Made by a program: the position numbers and the translations under genes
Notes under the pieces: generated by a model
Databases searched by the model: none
What the model was told of the DNA's origin: nothing
The model's input: only the letters and a program-made list of their open reading frames with translations
Shown: positions 54,425 through 64,000 of the stretch, piece after piece
Layout of the letters: each line of letters opens with the position of its first letter
Numbering within the stretch: position 1 is the first letter of the stretch
From: Sipunculus nudus
Lineage: Eukaryota > Annelida > Sipuncula > Golfingiida > Sipunculidae
NCBI GenBank assembly: GCA_026874595.1
Contig: CM049316.1
Span: 39,500,695-39,564,694 of the forward strand
Reading direction: 5' to 3'
Length of the DNA stretch: 64,000 bases

Positions 54425-55635
54425 AATCATAACACCACTGTGTCATATTCCTAATAGTTGGTATTCACTGAATGGTGTGTATCGCAAACTGTTCCACATT
54501 GCCACTGTGATAGTGTTATAGCTTATTAATTGTCACACATAGTCGCAGAGGTAGCATATCTATACTGGGGTTTGTGTCACAGACTGACGCAGCCAGAGTA
54601 TTGATTGTCCATGCCGGCTTCAGAGTGTAGTTAAGCATCACTCATCGCAGTGGTAAGATATATATACTGAGGTGTGTGTCACAAACTGTCGCACTGCGAC
54701 ATTTTGTCACTACGACATTTTGTAGCTTATTCTTTATCACACATTTTTACTGAGTTGGTGTCACAGACTGTCCCAGGGACAGTATTGAGTAGTGCGTGGC
54801 CGGTTGAGAATGTAACTAACCGTTGCACACTGTTGCAGAAGTAAACCGTCGTAAACTGTCACACATTGTCAAAGAGGTGAGATATATACTGGGGTGTGTG
54901 TATCACCAATATCGCACATTGTTGCTGCAACAATGGCAGCTTGATATGTAGCTATCTGACCTATATATTAGCAAACTGTTGCACATTGTTGCTGAGGTAA
55001 GGTATATATTGGGGTGTATGTCGCAAAATGTCCCACATTGTCACTGCGACAATATTTTAGCTTATTAATTGTCACACATTGCAGAAGTAGGATATACACT
55101 AGGCACATGTCACTGAGACAGTAGTGTAGCTTATTAATTGTCGCACTTGGTCACTGAAACAGAATTGTAGTATATAAATTGTAGCACTGGCACATAGTCA
55201 CTGCGGCAGTATTGTAGCTTATTTATTGTCGCACATGGTTGCAGAGTTAGGATATCTACTGTGGTGTGTTGTTGCACATTCTCACTGGAACAGTACTGTA
55301 GCTTGTAATTTGCACACCTTGTCACTGCGAAAGTATTGTAGCTTATTAGTTGTCGCACATAGTCACTGCGACAGTATTATAGCTTATTAATTGTCACATA
55401 TAGTCACTGTGACAGTATTGTTGCTTATTTATTGTCGCACATGGTTGCAGAGTTAGGATATCTACTGTGGTGTGTTGTTGCACATTCTCACTGGAACAGT
55501 ACTGTAGCTTGTAATTTGCACACCTTGTCACTGCGACAGTATTGTAGCTTATTAGTTGTCGCACATAGTCACTGCGACAGTATTATAGCTTATTAATTGT
55601 CAAATATAGTCACTGAGACAGTATTGTAGTTTATT
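54425..55635. repeat. 41-bp tandem array between the inverted arms, with 206-bp higher-order unit
   Basis: Modules such as GTCACTGCGACAGTATTGTA and GCTTATTAATTGTCGCACATA repeat every ~41 bp, degenerating to the left. A block beginning GCACATGGTTGCAGAGTTAG occurs at 55231 and again at 55437, a spacing of 206 bp or about five units. Confidence 0.85.
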
Positions 55636-55639
55636 AAAC

Positions 55640-57650
55640 TACTCCAAGAGGAGCAGCACCTCAAGTAACAAGCACTGACATTGTTGTCGTCATTGGCAGA
55701 ACCAACAGGTGGGAGCTTTGCTGTGGCTGTCGTTCTCGTCAGTGCTGCCGCCACAAGCATCTCAAAGAAACAAGCACTGTCATCGGCGACGGCAGCAGAA
55801 GTTACAGTGAAGGGGCATTCCCTTGACTGTCGTAGTCGTCAGTGTGCTGCCGCCACAAGCATCTTCAAGAAACAAGAACTGTCGTCGTCGGCATCACTGG
55901 CAAGGGCTATTGGGAGGAATCTAATGTCTTGCTGTCGTCGTCGTCAGTATTGCCGCAAGGACAAGCAAGCTAATGTCTCGCTGTCGTCGTCGGCAGTGCT
56001 GCCTCCGCAAGCATCTCAAAGAAACAAGCACTGTCGTCGGTGGTGGCAGCAGAAGCTACAAGAAGGGAGCTTTCCTTTGACTGTCGTCGTCAGTGTGCTG
56101 CAGGCACAAGCATCTCTAAGAAACAAGAACTGTCGTTGTTGGCATCACTGGCAGTCGCTTCTGGGAGAAAGCTAAGGTCTTGCTGACGTTGTCGGCAGTG
56201 CTACCTCCACAAACTTTTACAAGAGGCCAGCACTGTCGTGGTCGGCGTCACTGGCCATGCTACTGGGAGGATGCTAAGTTCTTTGTGTCATCGTCGTCGT
56301 CAGTTTTGCTGCAAGGAGAATCTAAGGTCTTGCTGTCGTCGTCGTCGTCAGTATTGCTGCAAGAAGAAGCTAAGGTCTTGCAGTCGTCGCCGGCAGTGCT
56401 GCCTCCGCAAGCCTCTCAAAGAAACAAGAACTGTCGTCGTCGTCGTCATTTGCAGAACCTTTCGGAGGGAGCTTTGCAGTGACTGTCGTTGTCGTCAGTG
56501 TGCTGCGGCCACAAGCATCTCCAAGGAACAAGAACTGTCGTGTTCGACATCACTGGCGGGCGCTATTGGGAGGAAGCTAAGGTCTTGCTGTCATCGTCAA
56601 CAGTATTGCCGCAAGGACAAACTAAGGTCTTGCTGTCGTCCTCGGCAGTGCTGCCTCCACAAACTTTTCCAAGAAGCCAGCACTGTCGTCATCGGCATCA
56701 CTGGCCATGCCACTGGGAGGAAGCTAAGGCCTTGCTGTCGTCGTCGTCGTCAGTATTGCCGCAAGGAGAAGCTAAGGTCTTGCTGTCGTCGTCGGCAGTG
56801 CTGCCTCCACAAACTTTTCGAAGAGGCCAGCACTGTCGTCGTCGGGCTCACTGGCAGAACCAACAGGGAGCAAGCTTTGCTGTGACTGTCGTCGTCGGCA
56901 GAGTTGCCGCCACAAGCATATCAAAGAAATAAGCACTGTCGTCGGCGGCGGCAGCAAAAGCTACAGGGAGGGAGCTGTCCTTTGACTGTCGTCGTTGTCA
57001 GTGTGCTGCAAGCACAAGCATCTCCAAGAAACAAGAACTGTCGTGGTCGGCATCACTGGCTGGCGCTTTTGGGAGGAAGCCAAGGTCTTGCTGTCATTGT
57101 CGTCAGTATTGCCGCAAGGACAAGCTAATGTCTCGCTGTCGTCTTTGGCAGTGCCGCCTCCACAAAGTTTTCCAAGGGGCCAGCACTGTCATCGTTGGCG
57201 TCATTGGCCATGCTACTGGGAGGAAGCTAAGGTCTTGCTGTCGTCTTCGTCCTAAGTATTGCCGCAAGGAGAAGCTAAGGTCTTGCTGTCGTCCGCAGTG
57301 CTGCCTCAACAAACTTTTCCAAGTGGTCAGCATTGTCGTCGTCGGCGTCACTGGCCATGCTACTTGGAGGACTCTAAGGTCTTGCTGCGTCGTCGGCAGT
57401 GCTGCCTCCGCAAGCATCTCAAAGAAACAAGCACTGTTGTCGTCGTCGTCATTGGCGGACCAACAGGGAGTGAGCTTTGCTGTGAATGTCGTCGTCGGCC
57501 GTGCTGCCGCCACAAGCATCTCAAAGAAACAAGCACTGTCGTCGTCGTCGTCATTGGCAGAACCAACAGAGAGCGAGCTTTGCTGTGACTGTCATCGTCG
57601 TTTGCTGCCATCACAAACTGTTGTTGTTGGCAGTGCTGCCGAATGAACAC
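55640..57650. repeat. GTC-rich minisatellite, right arm of the inverted repeat
   Basis: The modules are the reverse complement of those at 53336-54420: CACTGTCGTCGTCGTC, TTGGCAGAACCAACAGGGAG, AGCTTTGCTGTGACTGTCG, GGCAGTGCTGCC and CCACAAGCATCTC(A/C)AAGAAA. A second module set (GGGAGGAAGCTAAGGTCTTG) is specific to this arm. About 2 kb long. Long Ser/Val-rich frames are by-products of the triplet repeats. Confidence 0.9.
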
Positions 57651-58028
57651 CATTGTGACTGTAGGCAAATGCATCTGACAGAATATGCATCCTGGGCATT
57701 CTGTGAGTCGTGGATGCATCCGGGGAGTGTGTGTTCAGTTGGTGAAACTCCGTGCCCCTTGCATCCACAGTGATAGAAAGGTTTATGGGTATCAACATAA
57801 TATATGCTATATATAAGGTTGGCAGCGACATGGAGGATTCCCCCAAAGATCGCCAGGTCCAATCGCCCGTTGACCTTGGTAACACGGGGCAAGTTCACGC
57901 AGGGCGCGCCCACGATGTCTGATACGGAACCTCGCCGTTAAACCACAAGTTGCAAAAAATCAGACTCGCTAAACACACTAGTTTATTCTCCACTCTTGAT
58001 CAGTATATAATTTTTTTGCAATTGTTTT

Positions 58029-58030
<2 letters not shown>
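57651..58030. other. Unique-looking segment after the array
   Basis: Higher G+C than its surroundings, with a TATATATAAGG (57810-57820) but no exon I can support. A TACGGAACCTCGCCGTTAAACC at 57921 faintly recalls an LTR end. Confidence 0.3.

Positions 58031-58033
<3 letters not shown>

Positions 58034-58074
<41 letters not shown>
58034..58074. repeat. (TA)n microsatellite
   Basis: Pure TA tract. Confidence 0.9.
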
Positions 58075-58075
<1 letters not shown>

Positions 58076-58079
58076 TAAC

Positions 58080-59340
58080 ACACTGTATTTTGTATTATAA
58101 AAAAATTATATAATTGTTTAAATAGTTGAAAGTTGAATAAATTGCAATTTATAAAAGCAAAACCCTTAAAAGTAATTACCAAATATTTACATTTCTCAAT
58201 TTTTTTTTATATCTATTGGCCTCCTGGTCTCCTGGAAAACTGTCAAAACTAAACAGGTTTTTGGTCATTACTACAAATATTCATAGTTTCCTAAGCATTT
58301 GCATTTATATTACTGAATCGCATGTCACTTTAAGACATGCAGAGGCAGGTCATTTTACTGTCACCCTTCCACCAAGCCATCCGGCTGGTCATTTATTATC
58401 CAGGCACAAATCTTATTTTATTTGTGATACCTATTACAACACAATTCATAAGTGTCAACAAAAAAAGAAATTTTCATTTACAAAAGACCGTGGTAATTAA
58501 GAGATAAGACATGGTATGGAACCGTAGGAAGGTTTATTCCAGTAGATCTGAACTGGTCCCTGGACACAGGTTTATTTTTCTATAAACTAAATGAATTCAA
58601 TACATAATGCAATTTTGTTTGCATTGTTATATGGAGTCGTCATCCAGAGAATGAGTGACCACATGACTATATACGACGTTAATGCAAACCCTTCTTATAT
58701 GCTAATAATTATATCTAGTACATTTCTCCAGATTTCCTGCCATACACTCTCATAGTAACACCTATATAGTGTGCAGAACATATACATAGATTGCACACCA
58801 CCTGGTGGCCATACTGCGCAACTTCACAAACGAGAGTTTTCAGTCTTCAAACCAATGTTTCTTATGTGTTTCTTTTTAGAATGCCCCTACAAAACAGTTG
58901 TTCCTATATGTTTATTTACATAAGATTCATTTTGATTCAATCTTTTGAATCTTGTATCTTTCACGCGGTTTATTGAAATAATATACCATGAGATAAAAGC
59001 ATTACAATTTGTCTTTTAATTAAATCAGCGAAGGGGTCATCTAAACGTGTGGGAGTAACCTGAAATAAGGTTAAGACTACACCAGGGGTATCCTTTATTG
59101 AAATAAGGGGTGCGGTTGGGGAACCTGAAGCTCTACATCAGAATGGTTCTTCTGGTGAAACTTTTGTATTAAGTTAAAATGAACTACAGTAGCCTGAGAG
59201 GGTAAACATTTATTTTTTTTTGTGGTGGTAACCGCCTCCGTTTTTTAACGCTGGCTTATCTTATTCTTAACCTAATTATGTACATCTGCAGAGTTTCCAT
59301 TTCGGTTTGGGACTACTTGACAGGGCGGTAGCACTCGCTT
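58080..59340. other. No recognisable feature
   Basis: AT-rich DNA; I examined both strands for PRMT5 exon one and other conserved exons without finding any. Confidence 0.5.
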
Positions 59341-59346
59341 TCTATC

Positions 59347-59640
59347 TTTTTTTTTTTTAGTTTGTACCCTGTGTCACCCAGGCTGATGGATACCGCACCT
59401 GCGGGTCCTCGGTGTGTAATCACTCCCATTGCTGGGTCATAACACAGAAGACCCCCCCCCCAAAGACGCACTCGTATGTGAGTGATACACGGCTCTGGGG
59501 CACAGCCTTCCCATTAAGACTGCCGAGCGCTCACCCTGGGTGGGGGCCGACCGTTATAACCCTCACCGCCTTGGGCTGAGATTCGGACCCACGATCTCCC
59601 GGCTTTGAGTCCTGCGCTCTACCCCTGAGCCACAGAACCC
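59347..59640 (-). mobile_element. tRNA-derived SINE, family II, 294 bp with poly(A)
   Basis: The minus strand begins GGGTTCTGTGGCTCAGGGGT with A box TGGCTCAGGGG (59632-59622), an anticodon-arm-like segment and B box GGTCCGAATCT (59589-59579), all at tRNA spacing. A ~220-bp body follows, containing a G9-10 run, and the element ends in A12 (59358-59347). Head, body and poly(A) tail are the classic SINE layout. The body was not recognised. Confidence 0.8.
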
Positions 59641-59734
59641 TATTTAGATGGCAAACGTTACTTCAAATGTATATGTGCCTTCAAAGTAAGTGAGTAACAC
59701 GTTACAACCATAGGATATTGGGTGACAGGCGCAG

Positions 59735-59768
59735 GCGCCGGGTGCAGTCACACACACACACACACACA
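59735..59768. repeat. (CA)n microsatellite
   Basis: Short CA tract at about 59751-59768, after a GCAGGCGCCGGGTGC sequence. Confidence 0.8.
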
Positions 59769-60432
59769 AATGATTATCGCTGAATTTAATCTTTCGTCCA
59801 CTATACGTGCATCATAGGATTGTTGTTCAAAGGTCAAATATATAGCCAGATCGAACTATTGGATAACAATGGGTATGAAAAGCTCATATGCTGAGAACAA
59901 ACGCTCTTACTTCTTTTTTTTTAAATAATTACTCTCAGCTGGCTTCAGAAGATGTGGTGACTGGTGTTGTTTAAAGACATACAAGAGAATGTTTCATCTT
60001 GGCCTATAGGTGTATTTTAAATGTTATATGCAGTATGACTTTATAATTCAAAATAACAAACTGCTTGCCTCTACGTCAAACTAGAGATAACGAGAACAGG
60101 GGGAGGGGAATACAGGATTCGGAAAGCGGGTGGGGGGAGGGGGGTGCATACATGCACAATTTGAATGTGCAAAAGGGGAAGGCCAATGGATGGTGGTGAA
60201 TTTCCCTACAAATCTCCACACCGACTTTACTGTTAAATCGATTTTGCATAAAATATTGATTATTAAAATAATAAGTAAATTATAAAAGTGACTTTGGAGG
60301 AGAGTATCAGAGGTGTCCCCTACACATTGATTATACAAATGTAAAATAAGCAGTCTAAAGGGAGGATTCTGAAGCACATCCTTGCTGCAGAGTATTGGTT
60401 TTGGGACACCATAATAAAAATAAAGAAATAAA

Positions 60433-60436
<4 letters not shown>

Positions 60437-60485
<49 letters not shown>

Positions 60486-60550
60486 ATTACATATAATATA
60501 ATATATATATAATATACATCATATAAAATATATATATATATATATATTAT
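60437..60550. repeat. (TA)n microsatellite, interrupted
   Basis: TA tracts separated by TATTATA, ACATATAATAT and similar variants. Confidence 0.9.
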
Positions 60551-60799
60551 AAAAACAAAAAAAATAAAATAAAAAGGTTACATTTCCCTGAACTTTATGA
60601 ATAATACACTCAAAATCCTAATCCTAAAACTCAAAACTCCTTCATTTGGAACCAGTTGTAGATAAAGTGATCGAATTAATGAATTCCACACACATTATGG
60701 GGTTCAAATATTTGCAATCATAGTCACTCATTCTCAGTTTTCATTTATGCTGTGTAAACTGTTTCTCAAGTTACAAGAATTACTTATATTATATAGTAT

Positions 60800-63040
60800 A
60801 ACTAGGGACACACTGGTCTCGACGCTTAGCTGCATTTGTCTATTAGGATATATGTTTATGAGGTTTTCCAAAATATTGTTCCTGTGATCAGTCTGAAGCC
60901 AACCTGTCTACCCAAACTGGAATTATCATCCATAAACTAATTTGTGAATGGGTAGGCCCTGTGACCTTAACCTTTGACCTAGTGATTCCCAAAATCAAAA
61001 GGAAACTTCCCTTATTGGCAGGTGCACCACATGTCGATGATTGAAGGATTGAGATGAAAAGTTTGGCTTAAAATGCATCTACGATCTTTCTGAAGCAGTG
61101 GGTCCTGTGACCTTGACCTTTGATCTCATTACCCCAGAATCAACAGTTCTTGCTTTAGTGGTGGGCAATATATAAGTCAAGTTTGAAACAAATATTTCAA
61201 ACGAAACTGGTGCTATCATTTGGAAACTAATATGTGGATAAATGGCTCCCATGACCTTGACCTTTGACCTTGTGACCCCAAAATCCATAAGTTACTTCCA
61301 CTATTTGCAGGTGAGCAACCTCTAGAAGATAGAAGGTTTGGGACAGAAATTTTGGCTAAAAATACATCAACAATCTTTTTAAAGAAGTGGGTCCTATGAC
61401 CTTGACCTTTGGCCTTATGACCCCAAAATCAAAAGGGTTCTTACATTATTGGTGGATCATATAAAAGTCAAAATTGAAACCAATATGTCAATCCAAACTG
61501 GAATTATCATCCAGAAACAAATATATGGACAGATGGGCCTGTGACCATGAGCTTTGACCTTGTGCCCCCAAATCAATCAGGTTCTTCCTCTATTGGCAGC
61601 TCAGCTATATGTGCAAGATAGAAGGTTTGGGATGAAAATTTGGCTTAAAATGCATCCACAATCTTTCTAAATAAGTGGGAACTGTGGCCTTGACCTTTGA
61701 CCTCATGACCCCAAAACTAAACAGAATCTTCCGCTATTGGCAGGTTAGCAATATCTTGAAGATGGAAGGTTTGCGATGAAAAATATGGCTTCAAATGCAT
61801 ATGCATTCTTTATAAAGAAATGAGTCCTGTGACCTTGACCTTTGATCTCATGACCCCAGAATCAACAATTCTTGCTTTAGTGGTGGGCAATATATAAGTC
61901 AAGTTTGAAACAAATATTCCAAACTAAACTGGTACTATCATCTGGAAACTAATATGTGGATAGATGGCTCCCATGACCTTGACCTTTGACCTTGTGACCC
62001 CAAAATCCATCAGTTACTTCCACTATTGGCAGGTGAGCAACATCTGGAAGATCGAATGTTTGGGACAGAAAGTTTGGCTAAAAATACATCAACAATCTTT
62101 TTAAAGAAGTGGGCCGTGTCCTGTGACCTTGACCTTTGGCCTTATGCCCCAAATAATCAAAAGGGTTCTTACAATATTGGTTGGTCATATATAAGTCAAA
62201 TTTGAAACCAATATGTCTATCCAAACTGGAGTTATCATCCAGAAACAAATATGTGGACAGATGGGCCTGTAACCATGAGCTTTGACCTTGTGCCCCCAAA
62301 TCAATCAGGTTCTTCCTCTATTGGCAGCTCAGCTATATGTGAAAGATGGAAGGTTAGGGATGAAAATTTGGCTTAAAATGCATCCACAATCTTTCTGAAT
62401 AAGTGGGAACTGTGACCTTGACCTTTGACCTCATGACCCCAAAACTGAACAGAATCTTCCGCTATTGGCAGGTTAGCAATATCTTGAAGATGGAAGGTTT
62501 GCGATGAAAAATTTGGCTTCAAATGCATATGCATTCTTTATAAAGAAAATAGTCCTGTGACCTTGACCTTTGATCTCATGACCCCAGAATCAACAATTCT
62601 TGCTTTAGTGGTGGGCAATATATAAGTCAAGTTTGAAACAAATATGTCAAAAACTAAACTGGAGTTATCATCTGGAAACTAATTCGTGAACAGATGGCCC
62701 CTGTCACCTTGACCTTGTGACCCCAAATTCATTTATGCTCTCCCCATACTGGCAAGTCAGCTACATGCACAAGATTGAAAGTTTGGGATGAAAAGCTTGG
62801 CTTAAAATGAAGCCATAATCTTTTTAAATAAGTGAGTCCTGTGATCTTGACCTTTGATCTTGTGACCCCAAAATCATATATTTTCTTGCTTTAGTGGTGG
62901 GCCATATGTAAGTCAAGTTTGAAATCCAAATGTCAATCCAACCTCTAATTATCATCTGGAAACAAATTTGTGTGGATGGACGGATTGACAGACAGACAGA
63001 CGGAGAGACAGGGCGATTACAATAGGGCATCTACTTGTGA
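60800..63040. repeat. ~145-bp satellite with ~725-bp five-unit higher-order repeat
   Basis: Monomers of about 145 bp each carry a form of TGACCTTGACCTTTGACCT near 61110, 61253, 61398, 61543, 61685, 61832, 61976, 62125, 62270, 62412, 62560 and 62843. Five distinguishable monomers (A-E) recur in the same order at a spacing of 722-728 bp. The block ends in a GATGGACGGATTGACAGACA run, as in other repeats here. A CTAGGGACACACTGGTC start lies at 60802. Confidence 0.88.
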
Positions 63041-63089
63041 TCAATAAACACAACAGGTTTTGGGACACTAGATGGAATCTCAGCTGAGA

Positions 63090-63575
63090 AACTGACCTGA
63101 TTGTTGTCATTTTATAGTAAAAAAAAAATAGAAAAATATTTGTTAAAATAAAAAAAATACAGGTGGCGCTACCACTTTTTAGGAACTGAGAAAACTAGTC
63201 ACGTTCAATATTCTAGGCAAGTTTCATGACAATGCATGCATCAATTATCAAGATGTTTTGTATCCATTTTTTTATTATACTGGGGCTACTATCAAGCCCT
63301 ATAGCTCGGAGGATATAGGTCGTAGTGACCTAGTTTCAGGTTTCCAAGGAAATTTTTTTATTGACCTCCCTGGATATTCACCTAGAAGTTTCTAGAACCC
63401 TGCTAACAGACGCCTGGACGGTAAGACGGCCGATCGGACAAAGCACAATTCCTATACCTCAGTTGTCTTGCAGTCAGCTGAGCTAAAAAAAAAACGGATA
63501 AGTGTGAACGCGGCTTTAACGTACAGACGACCGACGACGCCACCCCATCGCTTAAGCTCACAGGTTCGCTAAAAA
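63090..63575. repeat. Copy of the 31-32 kb repeat family with terminal hairpin
   Basis: Shares TACAGGTGGCGCTACCA, GGCAAGTTTCATGACAAT and CCTAGTTTCAGGTTTCCAAG with 30.7-32.0 kb. It ends with a hairpin (63452-63482) and A-run, then a second tail CGTACAGACGACCGACGACG and CTTAAGCTCACAGGTTCGCT as at 28215. Confidence 0.7.
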
Positions 63576-63684
63576 TCCCTAACTAACTTTTTACTTTGGG
63601 CAATCAATATAAAAAAATAAATATATATGATATCTATATACTTATTTATTTTGCATGGATTGTACAAATAGTTAATATAACTAA

Positions 63685-63880
63685 TCATGGCAGACTCCAT
63701 GGCTCAGGTGATGGCGTTCAGTAGTCTGTAGTTGTGGAGGGAACCGAGAACCCGGAGAAAACTACCGGCACTGGACGGGAACCTACAACCCACTCTCATA
63801 GCCACGCCATGGATCGAACCCGCCAGCGCGGAGTGTGTCGAGCGTTTAACCCTTCGACTGTCCATGCCTCTAATTCATTG
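63685..63880 (-). mobile_element. tRNA-derived SINE, family I
   Basis: Minus strand: A-box-like CAGTCGAAGGG (63860-63850), B box GGTTCGATCC (63820-63811), then a body that matches 28698-28895 block by block. The two copies lie on the same strand 35 kb apart. Confidence 0.6.
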
Positions 63881-64000
63881 GTACCCTCCTGATGGCAACT
63901 CGACTATCATTAAATGTTGGTGCGAATACGGATAATGGGACAGTTCTAAGAGTATTTGTTGCCTTGGGGAGGTGTGCGCTCTACTAAGTAATATTTTTTT

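Noticed and set aside
53284-57913. Long Ser/Val/Cys-rich reading frames, up to 215 codons
   Set aside because: They follow GTC/GAC minisatellite units, occur in several frames and both strands at once, and change frame with each unit. They are best explained as repeat by-products.
59560-59640. Functional tRNA gene
   Set aside because: The tRNA-like head continues into a ~220-bp body and poly(A) without an acceptor-stem partner, so it is a SINE.

Overview
The window looks like nuclear DNA from a metazoan, most likely a marine bivalve mollusc. Reasons: one spliced host gene with GT-AG introns, very AT-rich noncoding sequence, long (TA)n tracts, and dispersed repeats ending in GACGGAC runs and 'CAGCTGAGCTAAAA' hairpins. 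I know such repeats from bivalve genomes, but the species is an inference.

The only clearly functional gene is PRMT5 (protein arginine methyltransferase 5, the Sm/histone symmetric dimethylase) on the minus strand. Fifteen exons between 38439 and 12673 join in frame to 604 codons. They correspond to human PRMT5 from about residue 38 to the stop. The SAM motif GAGRG, the double-Glu loop, the product-specificity Phe and the C-terminal barrel are intact. The first exon, with the start codon, was not found. It lies upstream of 38439, beyond or among a block of transposons.

Layout. 1-2.0 kb: a decayed HMGXB3/KDZ-type transposase remnant (minus) and an NRF1-like exon with an in-frame stop (plus). 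2.6-11.8 kb: degenerate repeats, a pogo/mariner-type MITE, TA tracts and a miniature LTR element (TRIM-like). 12-38.4 kb: PRMT5. Its introns hold two solo LTRs, a second TRIM cluster, a tRNA-derived SINE, several satellite-like families, and a 30-copy 41-bp minisatellite. That minisatellite is built from a PRMT5 exon/intron junction, so it is an array of splice donor sites. 41.9-51.1 kb: a decayed Ty3/gypsy retrotransposon (minus) with Gmr1-like domain order (gag-PR-INT-RT). It has a 4-bp target duplication, and its integrase is interrupted by a 4.5-kb terminal-inverted-repeat DNA element with a 6-bp target duplication. 52-53.3 kb: a GGTGGCGCCACC repeat cluster. 53.3-57.65 kb: a large inverted pair of GAC/GTC minisatellite arrays around a 41-bp array. 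59-64 kb: two SINEs and a higher-order satellite (5 x ~145 bp) carrying nuclear-receptor-like DR1 sites.

Apart from PRMT5, no pathway or operon-like gene set is present. The interest lies in how repeats are built from, and inserted into, gene structure.
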